This document shows positions 1 to 6,221 of a stretch of 11,562 nt of DNA, one piece after another; positions within the stretch are counted from its first letter, which is position 1; the number at the start of each line of letters is the position of its first letter. Origin of the DNA: Chitinivibrionales bacterium (GTDB lineage Bacteria > Fibrobacterota > Chitinivibrionia > Chitinivibrionales > WJMI01); the NCBI GenBank assembly GCA_014729595.1, contig WJJU01000471.1:1-11562 (forward strand), in the 5' to 3' direction. The notes under the pieces were generated by a model. That model ran no database searches. It worked only from the letters and a program-made list of their open reading frames with translations, and was not told the origin of the DNA. The translations under genes were made by a program, and so were the position numbers.

Positions 1-1056
1 CTTTTGGTCCTGCTTCTCGTCGTCGTGGGAATAATTGTTCTCACCGAGAATATCGACAAGCTCTCATCCGGATCGAAAAAAGATGCTTTTCTTCCCGGGT
101 ATTCCGAAGATAACGTATCGGCTTTTATGATCGTCGCCCAAAAAGACTCGGTGAAAATTCGCCGTAAAGGCGATATCTGGGTGGTGGATGCCGATCCGGC
201 GGTCACCGGGTCCGGACAAGCTTCGGGCCTGACCAATGTTGCGGACAAGCAGACCGGCGCGGACACCGAAAAAGGGAGAAAATCCCGTTTATATCCGGCC
301 GACAGCGCCGCGGTTGCCACGGCACTGGAGAAAATGAGCAATTTGTCTAAGGACGACCTCGTTTCCACCAACCCCGAAAAGCAGGAGTTGTTTGAGGTCG
401 ACAGCGCAAACGGCGTGCTCGTGAAGGTCTGGGATGCGCAGGACAAGCCACTCGGCTCATTCCGGATCGGTAAGAGTGGTCCCGATTGGAGCAGCAATTA
501 TGTCAGAAAGATCGGCTCCGACAAAGTCTACACCGTTGGTGGAAGTATAAAATACTCGTTTTTCTCCGACGAGCAGAGGTGGCGTGACAAAACGGTGCAA
601 AAATTCGACAAGAATAACGCCAAATCGATTACACTCGTTAAAGGAACCGCCACCACTATCAAGATGGAAAAAGAAAAGGACTCAACCGGCGCGGATATTT
701 GGAAGCTTGTTTCCCCCGAAAAGCACATGGCCGACTTAGCGAAGGTCAACAAGCTGCTGGGGGCACTATCTAATTTGAAGACGACCGGCTGGGAAGAGAA
801 TGTAGCCCTTGACGATGATACGTTGGGCTTTTCCGAACCGGAGCTTGTCGCGCGTGTAACACTCGGCAACGGCGACACCAAAGAGATTGTCGTGGGCAAT
901 AAAAAGGGTACCGAGAACAAGTTCTGGGTAAAAGCCGCCGGAAAAGAAGCGACATTTCTGGTAGCCGATCATACGATCAGTAAGCTCGACGTCAATGTGG
1001 AGGAACTCAAGGCTTCTCCCGAAGAAAACGTGGAAACGGGCTCGAAGGAGAGCTAA
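1..1056 (+). CDS. DUF4340 domain-containing membrane-anchored protein (5' end outside window)
   Basis: The frame is open from the first base and stops with TAA at 1054-1056. It begins inside a hydrophobic stretch (LLVLLLVVVGIIVL), so the true start lies upstream and the TTG at position 4 is probably not the start. What is seen is one N-terminal membrane segment followed by a hydrophilic, lysine- and aspartate-rich domain of about 330 residues with alternating beta strands. It contains the pattern 'W.L..P....AD...V..LL..L..L' (DNA near 700-780), typical of DUF4340, and 'TLGNGDTKEIVVGNK' further on. DUF4340 proteins usually sit next to, or are fused with, GldG-type ABC transporter subunits (gliding/auxiliary transport), so a gldF/gldG-like pair just upstream is likely but not visible. 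The enzymatic role is unknown. An insertion rich in Gly, Thr and Asp (DNA about 200-290) may be lineage specific. Family assignment is fairly secure, function is not. Confidence 0.75.
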   Translation, partial: LLVLLLVVVGIIVLTENIDKLSSGSKKDAFLPGYSEDNVSAFMIVAQKDSVKIRRKGDIWVVDADPAVTGSGQASGLTNVADKQTGADTEKGRKSRLYPADSAAVATALEKMSNLSKDDLVSTNPEKQELFEVDSANGVLVKVWDAQDKPLGSFRIGKSGPDWSSNYVRKIGSDKVYTVGGSIKYSFFSDEQRWRDKTVQKFDKNNAKSITLVKGTATTIKMEKEKDSTGADIWKLVSPEKHMADLAKVNKLLGALSNLKTTGWEENVALDDDTLGFSEPELVARVTLGNGDTKEIVVGNKKGTENKFWVKAAGKEATFLVADHTISKLDVNVEELKASPEENVETGSKES

Positions 1057-1084
1057 ATAGCTGCATTCAGAACTGTTACGCATT

Positions 1085-1122
1085 AAAAAAGATCCGAGTG
1101 GTTGTCGCTCGGATCTTTTTTT
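1085..1122. terminator. Bidirectional rho-independent terminator
   Basis: A perfect 8-bp stem, GATCCGAG (1091-1098) with CTCGGATC (1108-1115), encloses a 9-nt loop. It is flanked by A6 (1085-1090) and T7 (1116-1122), so a U-tract is produced on either strand. It lies 28 nt after the DUF4340 stop and downstream of the minus-strand tRNA-Gly, so it can end both converging transcripts. Confidence 0.9.
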
Positions 1123-1366
1123 CTTTAGCATCGCCGGTGTAGAGGACCACTTACCTTGCTTGGAACCGCCCGAGCTTCACACCTCTTCGCCACGGCAAGC
1201 CGTGAACAGGCCCAAATTCGGCGACGGGAATGAATCACGTCGATCATATCGCTGAGGATATATACTTATTTGGTGTGGCCGGTAAAACCTGACGGGCATC
1301 CAAGGGGAAAGTTTTATAGTAGAAGAAAATGCGGAATGGAGAACATGAGAGGCTAAAAGGAAATAA
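1123..1366. other. Gene-free spacer between terminator and tRNA
   Basis: I see no credible coding region, RNA family or promoter in these 244 bases. One minor inverted repeat, CACGGCAAGCCGTG (1191-1204), is present. On the minus strand the tRNA is followed by T-rich sequence but no hairpin until the terminator at 1085-1122. Confidence 0.5.
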
Positions 1367-1438
1367 AGCGGGAAACGGGATTCGAACCCGCGACCTTCAC
1401 CTTGGGAAGGTGACACTCTACCACTGAGTTATTCCCGC
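1367..1438 (-). tRNA. tRNA-Gly, anticodon CCC
   Basis: Read on the minus strand, a complete cloverleaf folds. The acceptor stem is GCGGGAA/TTCCCGC (7 perfect pairs). The D arm is ACTC-AGTGGTA-GAGT, the anticodon arm TCACC-TTCCCAA-GGTGA, the variable loop has 5 nt, and the T arm is GCGGG-TTCGAAT-CCCGT. The anticodon CCC lies at 1404-1406 and reads GGG. The discriminator base is U (complement of 1367), as usual for bacterial tRNA-Gly. The 3' CCA is not encoded and must be added by CCA transferase. An A10-U25 pair replaces the usual G10-C25. Confidence 0.95.
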
Positions 1439-1455
1439 GCTATTATCGTTCATTA

Positions 1456-1484
1456 AAGATACATGTGGGGCGCGAATGAGTCAA
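1456..1484 (-). promoter_or_regulatory. Sigma70-like promoter of tRNA-Gly
   Basis: On the minus strand a TTGACT -35 box (+ strand 1479-1484) is separated by exactly 17 nt from a TATCTT -10 box (+ strand 1456-1461). This would start transcription about 10 nt before the mature tRNA 5' end at 1438. Spacing and -35 match are good; the -10 matches consensus at 4 of 6 positions. Confidence 0.6.
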
Positions 1485-1491
1485 CGGTATC

Positions 1492-1520
1492 TTGTGATGA
1501 ATCTGCATTTTTCGTATTTT
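1492..1520 (+). promoter_or_regulatory. Possible promoter driving icd
   Basis: TTGTGA (1492-1497) and TATTTT (1515-1520) are separated by 17 nt and point toward icd, back to back with the tRNA promoter. Each hexamer matches consensus at 4 of 6 positions, so this is a weak candidate. If real, the icd transcript has a leader of about 210 nt. Confidence 0.3.
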
Positions 1521-1740
1521 AATAATCTCGTGGTGGTCATTGCTCCAGACGGTGTACGTTGGTCGCGCTCTGAATTGTCCCGGCTCTCCATGCCGGGCGG
1601 GAGTGCATACATAACCAAGCGGTACGATATGGCGGGGATCTGAATCCGCCTGACGACCGCGCTTCTCGATAAGCCGCCGAAAACACAAGCGGAGATCCCA
1701 CCGTTTTGTTTATTCGCCTATGAGCAGAAAGGGTATTTGC
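1521..1740 (+). other. Structured non-coding leader upstream of icd
   Basis: No coding region is supported here. Two hairpins are visible: CCCGGC (1579-1584) with GCCGGG (1592-1597) around a 7-nt loop, and GGCGG (1631-1635) with CCGCC (1646-1650). A GGGATC/GATCCC complement (about 1634-1639 and 1693-1699) could allow an alternative long-range pairing. No known riboswitch motif was recognised. The icd ribosome binding site AGAAAGGG lies at the end of the stretch, at 1726-1733. Confidence 0.35.
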
Positions 1741-2964
1741 ATGCCGGAGAAGATAGCTATTCATGACGGTTCGCTTCAAGTGCCGGACAACCCAATCATA
1801 CCGTATATCGAGGGGGACGGTACGGGTCCCGATATCTGGCGTGCAACTCGGTTCGTGCTCGACGGAGCCGTTGAAAAAGCGTACGGGGGCAAAAGATCCA
1901 TTGCCTGGAAAGAAGTGTTAGCCGGCGAAAAGGCGCATGAAAGCACGGGAAGCTGGCTTCCGGATGAGACCGTCGCGGTGATCCGCGAGCATCATGTAGG
2001 AATCAAAGGCCCTCTCACAACTCCCGTGGGTGGAGGAATTCGAAGCATAAATGTGGCCTTGCGTCAGAAACTCGACCTTTATGTATGTCTTCGTCCGGTT
2101 CGGTATTTCAAAGGCGTCCCGAGCCCCGTCAAGCGCCCCGAACTGGTTAATATGGCCATATTTAGAGAAAATACCGAAGACATCTACGCCGGTATCGAAT
2201 TCAAGTGGGGAGATGAAGACACGCAACGATTTTTGACCCTACTGAAGGAGCAGTTTGGCGAGCGCTATGCCAAGATTCGATTCCCTGAGACCACGGGCAT
2301 TGGCATCAAGCCGGTATCACGTGAAGGAACGCGGCGTTTGGTGAGAGCGGCGATCCACTATGCAATCAAAAACGGTCATGATTCGGTGACCCTTGTGCAC
2401 AAGGGCAATATCATGAAATTCACCGAAGGAGCTTTCAGGGATTGGGGCTATGAAGTGGGTCGGACCGAATTCGGCGCACGAGAGCTGGACGGCGGGCCGT
2501 GGCTGCAATTGACCGTGGAGGGCGCGCGTATTGTGATTAAAGATGTGATCGCGGACGCATTCCTGCAACAGATTCTTACTCGTCCCGCGGAATATGGTGT
2601 CGTGGCGACGCTGAACCTCAACGGTGATTATATCTCCGATGCGTTGGCCGCACAAGTCGGCGGTATCGGCATTTCGCCCGGCGGAAATATTAACTACGAG
2701 ACGGGTATCGGCGTTTTTGAGGCAACGCACGGCACGGCGCCGAAGTATGCGGGGCAAGATAAAGTCAATCCTTCGTCGCTGATCCTTTCGGGTGAGATGA
2801 TGTTTCGCTATCTTGGCTGGAACGAGGCTGCGGACCTGATCTTACTGGGAATCGAACGCTGCATTGCGCAAAAACGGGTTACCTACGATTTTGCCCGCCT
2901 GATGGACAATGCCGAGACAATCTCGTGTTCCGCCTTTGGACGGGCGATTGTGGAATGCATGTAA
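1741..2964 (+). CDS. icd: Isocitrate dehydrogenase (NADP+)
   Basis: This is the TCA-cycle enzyme that oxidatively decarboxylates isocitrate to 2-oxoglutarate and CO2 with NADP+, in the cytoplasm. The 407-residue protein aligns along its whole length with the E. coli type enzyme (416 residues). Substrate-site residues are present: S102, N104 and R108 in 'GGIRSINVALRQ', R118 in 'LRPVR', R142 and Y149 in 'FRENTEDIYAG', K221 in 'LVHKGN', and D296/D300 in 'NGDYISDALAAQ'. The NADP-specifying pair K335-Y336 (GTAPKYAG) and Y382/R386 (YDFAR) are kept, so NADP+ rather than NAD+ is expected. S102 corresponds to the serine phosphorylated by AceK in E. coli; aceK is not in this window. I chose the ATG at 1741 because AGAAAGGG (1726-1733) sits 7 nt before it; the in-frame ATG at 1720 has no well-spaced ribosome binding site and adds seven residues. 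Confidence 0.96.
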   Translation: MPEKIAIHDGSLQVPDNPIIPYIEGDGTGPDIWRATRFVLDGAVEKAYGGKRSIAWKEVLAGEKAHESTGSWLPDETVAVIREHHVGIKGPLTTPVGGGIRSINVALRQKLDLYVCLRPVRYFKGVPSPVKRPELVNMAIFRENTEDIYAGIEFKWGDEDTQRFLTLLKEQFGERYAKIRFPETTGIGIKPVSREGTRRLVRAAIHYAIKNGHDSVTLVHKGNIMKFTEGAFRDWGYEVGRTEFGARELDGGPWLQLTVEGARIVIKDVIADAFLQQILTRPAEYGVVATLNLNGDYISDALAAQVGGIGISPGGNINYETGIGVFEATHGTAPKYAGQDKVNPSSLILSGEMMFRYLGWNEAADLILLGIERCIAQKRVTYDFARLMDNAETISCSAFGRAIVECM

Positions 2965-2971
2965 ATATCCC

Positions 2972-2997
2972 GTGCCGGGGCGCGATAGTCCCGGCAC
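2972..2997 (+). terminator. Hairpin after icd, possible terminator
   Basis: A perfect 8-bp GC-rich stem, GTGCCGGG (2972-2979) with CCCGGCAC (2990-2997), encloses a 10-nt loop and starts 7 nt after the icd stop. Only ATTTC follows, not a true U-tract, so it may terminate weakly or only stabilise the mRNA end. Confidence 0.45.
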
Positions 2998-3038
2998 ATT
3001 TCGGCCATGACTCGTACTTCCACGCTTGAGGTTCAATA

Positions 3039-3635
3039 ATGTACCTTGCGCTCATCGGTATTGCCTTCTTTCTTATTCTTACACTCATAGCCATCCGACT
3101 TGCATGGGGCAAACGGGAACCGGCGGTTCCCAACGAGGAGGAGCTTATACACAAAAGCGGCATTTTTTCGGTCGTTCGGCAATCCCCGCGAGTAAATGTA
3201 TATGATTATAAGCCGAAGGAAGAAGAGATTTGCCAATATTTGGCGGATACAAACGTAGATATACATGGAAATACGCTTCTTGAAGCGGATAAACAAAGAC
3301 TTCGCAAGATGTGGAACAACCATCTCGAAGCTTCCATCCGCGTTGTCGAGCAGGGCGACACAAAAGGCGTGGATTTCTACTATTATGATTTTGAAGCCGA
3401 GGATCCGATTTGCGCCGATTTCGTAAGGAAGGGGCACTTTGTGACGCGTGAAGAAATTTACAAACATCCCCGGCTTTTACCGCCTTTTCATGTGGGGTGT
3501 CACTGTAGGCTTGCCGGTTACCACGGCACTTCTGAAGAGCTTCGCGATACGACCAAATCCACTATTAGCCCACTTTTTACCGACGGCGAGTGCCCTCCGT
3601 TACCCGACTGGCACACAGTGCTAAAACCAGCTTAG
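3039..3635 (+). CDS. Membrane-anchored protein with Mu gpF-like Cys/His motif
   Basis: This 198-residue protein starts with one strong membrane segment (residues 2-23, followed by WGKR), so the rest most likely lies outside the cytoplasmic membrane or faces the cytoplasm as a tail-anchored-like domain; topology is unclear. A charged region (about 28-110) contains a likely helix (80-106). The C-terminal part holds C125 in 'EDPICADF' and then 'LPPFHVGCHCRL' (147-158). The arrangement D..C, about 25 residues, then PP.H..C.CRL resembles the end of the phage Mu gpF/SPP1 gp7 minor head protein family, which has 'C..C..l.G' followed by 'HP.CRC'. The likeness is my recognition of a motif, not a search result. 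C125, H151, C154, H155 and C156 could bind a metal. TTGAGG (3026-3031) lies 7 nt before the ATG. Its TAG stop overlaps the AGGA ribosome binding site of the next gene, suggesting co-transcription. Function unknown. Confidence 0.8.
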   Translation: MYLALIGIAFFLILTLIAIRLAWGKREPAVPNEEELIHKSGIFSVVRQSPRVNVYDYKPKEEEICQYLADTNVDIHGNTLLEADKQRLRKMWNNHLEASIRVVEQGDTKGVDFYYYDFEAEDPICADFVRKGHFVTREEIYKHPRLLPPFHVGCHCRLAGYHGTSEELRDTTKSTISPLFTDGECPPLPDWHTVLKPA

Positions 3636-3646
3636 GAAATAGTGCC

Positions 3647-6001
3647 ATGAAATGTGTTTCAAAGGTTGCTTCGACGATCATCATTTCGCTCTTGCTGCAT
3701 TCAACGGCCCGCGCAGACGTTGGCCAATCAGCCGTAATTACCCTTTTGTTTCCGCCGGGCGCGCGGGCAACCGGATTGGCGGAAGCTTTCGTGGCGGTAT
3801 CCGACGATGCCAACGCTACGTTCTTCAATCCCGCCGGATTGGGTCAGTCGCCTTTGGCAAACGCATGGCATGCCTTCCCGCTGGAGGACGGCATACGACC
3901 AACCACCGTCACTTCCAAGAAAAATCAGTCATTCGGCGCTCGTAACCGCATTTGGGTGGGAACAAATAAGGGTATTTACAAATACAGCGGTGGCTCCTGG
4001 ACCACCTACGAGACTTATCTTATCGAGGTAGGCGACGACTTGGAAGAAATCGCCGAACGATTCCTCAATACGGAGGATCAGGAAGAGTTGGCGCGGGCCG
4101 TACGGCTAATCAAGCGCGAAAACGGTATAGACCAAAAAAAAGCACAACACCTTCGAAGCATCCTGACGGACGCCGCGCCCGACCTAACCGACGACAAGAC
4201 CCAAGAGATTATCGATGCTATTCTGGCGCTTGAAGAAAGAGAGCAAAACCTTGCCGGGGCTTACGGCGTACTTGCCACCAGGCTCGATACAACGCTTGCG
4301 GACTCGCTGGACGGCAAAGCGGCCGAGGTTTTCGAGATGGACGATATTCGATTTGCCGATCTTGTTGAACTCAGGGTACCCTTCAGTATCGCCGTGCGAG
4401 ACAGCATAACGGCTTTGCGCCTGGATCTCTCCGATCGCTTGTGGGTGGGTACACAAAACGGATTATGGCGCTATGACGGCGCATCGTGGATGTATTATAC
4501 TACGCTAAGCGGACTTCCTTCCGACCACATCACCTCGCTGGCCGTCGGCCCCCATTCGGAAATAGCGGTTGGAACGGATGCGGGTGTGGCGATTCTCGAT
4601 GACGGGATATGGACCGCCTATGACGACCGCCACCTTCCCGATCTCACAATTACCTCGATCGCATTTGCCGAACCCGGCGTTTTATACGTAGGTACTCGCC
4701 AAGGATTGGCGCGAAAAAAAGAAAAACAATGGACCGTCTTCGATACAACGAACGGGTTATTGTCGCCGCATGTATCCGCTTTGATGTATGACTCTCAAAG
4801 GTCGCTGTGGATCGGCGGTGAAAATGGCATCACCATCTACGACAAGACTTCATGGAAGCGCTATAAGTTTCCCGACAGTAAGATTCATTCGTTCGCCGAG
4901 CTTGACGAAGGGAAAGTATGGATCGGTACCAATCGCGGCGCCATCACTTATCGTGAAGGACGGCAAAAGACTGGGCGCGACGGTAAATCGGCGCAGCCCC
5001 CCCCCTTGTGGAAATTCTATCATTCAAAAAACGCGCTTGAAGGCACCGCCGTTCACGACGTCAGCGTCCAGGGCAAAGACGCTTGGCTGATTACCGACAA
5101 AGCGGTCAACCAGTACGACCATGCCGACATGCAATTCCAAGTATTCTATGAACGGCTCCTTCCGGCCTTTCAGATCCCGGATTTGTGGCACATTTACCTT
5201 GCCGGTGTCATTCCCACCAACGATTGGGGCACAATCGGCGCAACGGTTAACTACATCAATTTCGGCGAAATAGAAATCACCGATGAGGAAGGCGCCGTTG
5301 AGCCGGTCACTACACACTCCTGGGAGGGCGTGTTCGGACTCAGCTATGGATTACCCATCAAAGAAGATCTCTCCTTAGGCCTTAATCTCAAGTATGTCCA
5401 TAGTGCCTTGGCGCCCGAATATGGAGAAGGGGATGAGGGAATCGGCCGCACGTTTGCGGTGGATGCCGCACTTCTGAAGCGAAACCTTTTAGTTGAGGGA
5501 CTTAGCCTTGGACTCAACGTTCAAAATATGGGTCCACCGATCTACTACGTTTCCAGAGATGACGCCGATCCGCTTCCCTTCAACATTAAATTCGGCCTTG
5601 CCTACAAGGTTGTCAGTACTCCCCTGGTCCAGCTCCAGGTCATCACCGATCTCAACCGCGAAATCGTCAAGAACAGCTTTACCGGCAGACCCGACCCATT
5701 CTGGGAAGCATTCTATACCGATCTTATTAAGATGAAAGAAGACCAAACGTACTGGGAAAAGTTTAACGAAGAACTTCGCGAGGTCATTGCTCACGTCGGT
5801 GTCGAGTTTTGGTACGCGAATTTCCTCGCCCTTCGCTTGGGCTACATGCACGATGATATCGGGTACCGAAAAGAAATATCGATCGGACTGGGGCTAAGTT
5901 ACGGCAACCTCAGTTTCGACGGATCATATATTCATTCGCCCAAAGAAATGTCCGTAGCTCGGCATGGTCAATGGCGCATATCGCTGCTACTCAAGATTTA
6001 G
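3647..6001 (+). CDS. PorV/PorQ-like outer-membrane barrel with inserted seven-repeat beta-propeller
   Basis: The 784-residue protein has a signal peptide (residues 1-23, cut after ARA). Next comes the PorV/PorQ signature 'PPGARATGLAEAFVAVSD' and 'DANATFFNPAGL' (36-65). Barrel sequence stops near residue 80 and resumes near 505 with 'YLAGVIPTNDWGTIGATVNY' and alternating strands to the end. Between them lie seven propeller-type repeats of the pattern [LIV]WVGT..G[LI]..Y....W..Y, at about 102-121, 265-284, 306-325, 346-365, 387-406, 424-458 and 479-500. These resemble the periplasmic sensor repeats called two-component regulator propeller. A highly helical, acidic segment (about 125-255) interrupts the propeller between repeats 1 and 2. 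The start ATG at 3647 has AGGA 9 nt upstream, overlapping the preceding stop; an upstream in-frame ATG at 3590 lacks a signal peptide context. Known PorV is a T9SS shuttle protein; a transport or surface recognition role here is inference. Repeat 6 contains three prolines coded by a C9 tract. Confidence 0.82.
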   Translation: MKCVSKVASTIIISLLLHSTARADVGQSAVITLLFPPGARATGLAEAFVAVSDDANATFFNPAGLGQSPLANAWHAFPLEDGIRPTTVTSKKNQSFGARNRIWVGTNKGIYKYSGGSWTTYETYLIEVGDDLEEIAERFLNTEDQEELARAVRLIKRENGIDQKKAQHLRSILTDAAPDLTDDKTQEIIDAILALEEREQNLAGAYGVLATRLDTTLADSLDGKAAEVFEMDDIRFADLVELRVPFSIAVRDSITALRLDLSDRLWVGTQNGLWRYDGASWMYYTTLSGLPSDHITSLAVGPHSEIAVGTDAGVAILDDGIWTAYDDRHLPDLTITSIAFAEPGVLYVGTRQGLARKKEKQWTVFDTTNGLLSPHVSALMYDSQRSLWIGGENGITIYDKTSWKRYKFPDSKIHSFAELDEGKVWIGTNRGAITYREGRQKTGRDGKSAQPPPLWKFYHSKNALEGTAVHDVSVQGKDAWLITDKAVNQYDHADMQFQVFYERLLPAFQIPDLWHIYLAGVIPTNDWGTIGATVNYINFGEIEITDEEGAVEPVTTHSWEGVFGLSYGLPIKEDLSLGLNLKYVHSALAPEYGEGDEGIGRTFAVDAALLKRNLLVEGLSLGLNVQNMGPPIYYVSRDDADPLPFNIKFGLAYKVVSTPLVQLQVITDLNREIVKNSFTGRPDPFWEAFYTDLIKMKEDQTYWEKFNEELREVIAHVGVEFWYANFLALRLGYMHDDIGYRKEISIGLGLSYGNLSFDGSYIHSPKEMSVARHGQWRISLLLKI
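4997..5005 (+). repeat. C9 homopolymer inside the barrel-propeller gene
   Basis: Nine consecutive C bases code for P451-P453 in a hydrophilic loop of propeller repeat 6. The reading frame is intact as given. Gain or loss of one base would truncate the protein before the second part of the barrel, so the tract could be a slippage site or a sequencing risk. Confidence 0.8.
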
Positions 6002-6083
6002 CATGCAAATGTTGTTTCGCCGGTTCCACAGTTCTCGCCGTAATCTTTGACGGAAGGCGGACACATTGCAAAAGCAAGCCATT

Positions 6084-6114
6084 GCGACCGGTCGCCACGG
6101 GCATGTGCTACAAT
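6084..6114 (+). promoter_or_regulatory. Extended -10 promoter with palindrome upstream of the M6-like gene
   Basis: TGCTACAAT (6106-6114) contains an extended -10 TG and a TACAAT box matching consensus at 5 of 6 positions. No good -35 is present. A perfect 12-bp palindrome, GCGACCGGTCGC (6084-6095), covers the -35 position (about 6086-6091) and could be an operator. Predicted start near 6121 gives a leader of about 100 nt. The rest of the 220-nt gap (6002-6221) shows no gene. Confidence 0.4.
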
Positions 6115-6221
6115 GGAAGGCCGAGGTGCTTCACCGCCGTCCCTCCCGGGATCAGGGGCATACCTTCCCCGGCAACGGCAAGGCACATACAATCACCTTT
6201 AGGACAAAACGGGTTTCTTTC

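Noticed and set aside
528..1131. Several minus-strand open frames inside the DUF4340 gene
   Set aside because: They lie antisense to a well-supported gene, have low-complexity composition, no ribosome binding site and no recognisable family.
1367..1438. tRNA-Gly as an integration site for a mobile element
   Set aside because: No integrase and no duplicated tRNA 3' end were found in the window.
1177..1779. Minus-strand open frames across the tRNA and icd leader
   Set aside because: One runs through the tRNA-Gly and the others cover structured leader sequence; their translations are Arg/His/Pro-rich and show no family features.
3590..3646. Upstream ATG as the start of the barrel-propeller gene
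   Set aside because: It lies inside the preceding gene and would bury the signal peptide; ATG 3647 has a proper ribosome binding site and gives a standard signal peptide.
6066..6221. Upstream TTG start giving a longer M6-like protein
   Set aside because: The extra 52 residues are basic and look like non-coding translation, and they would precede the signal peptide and overlap the predicted promoter.
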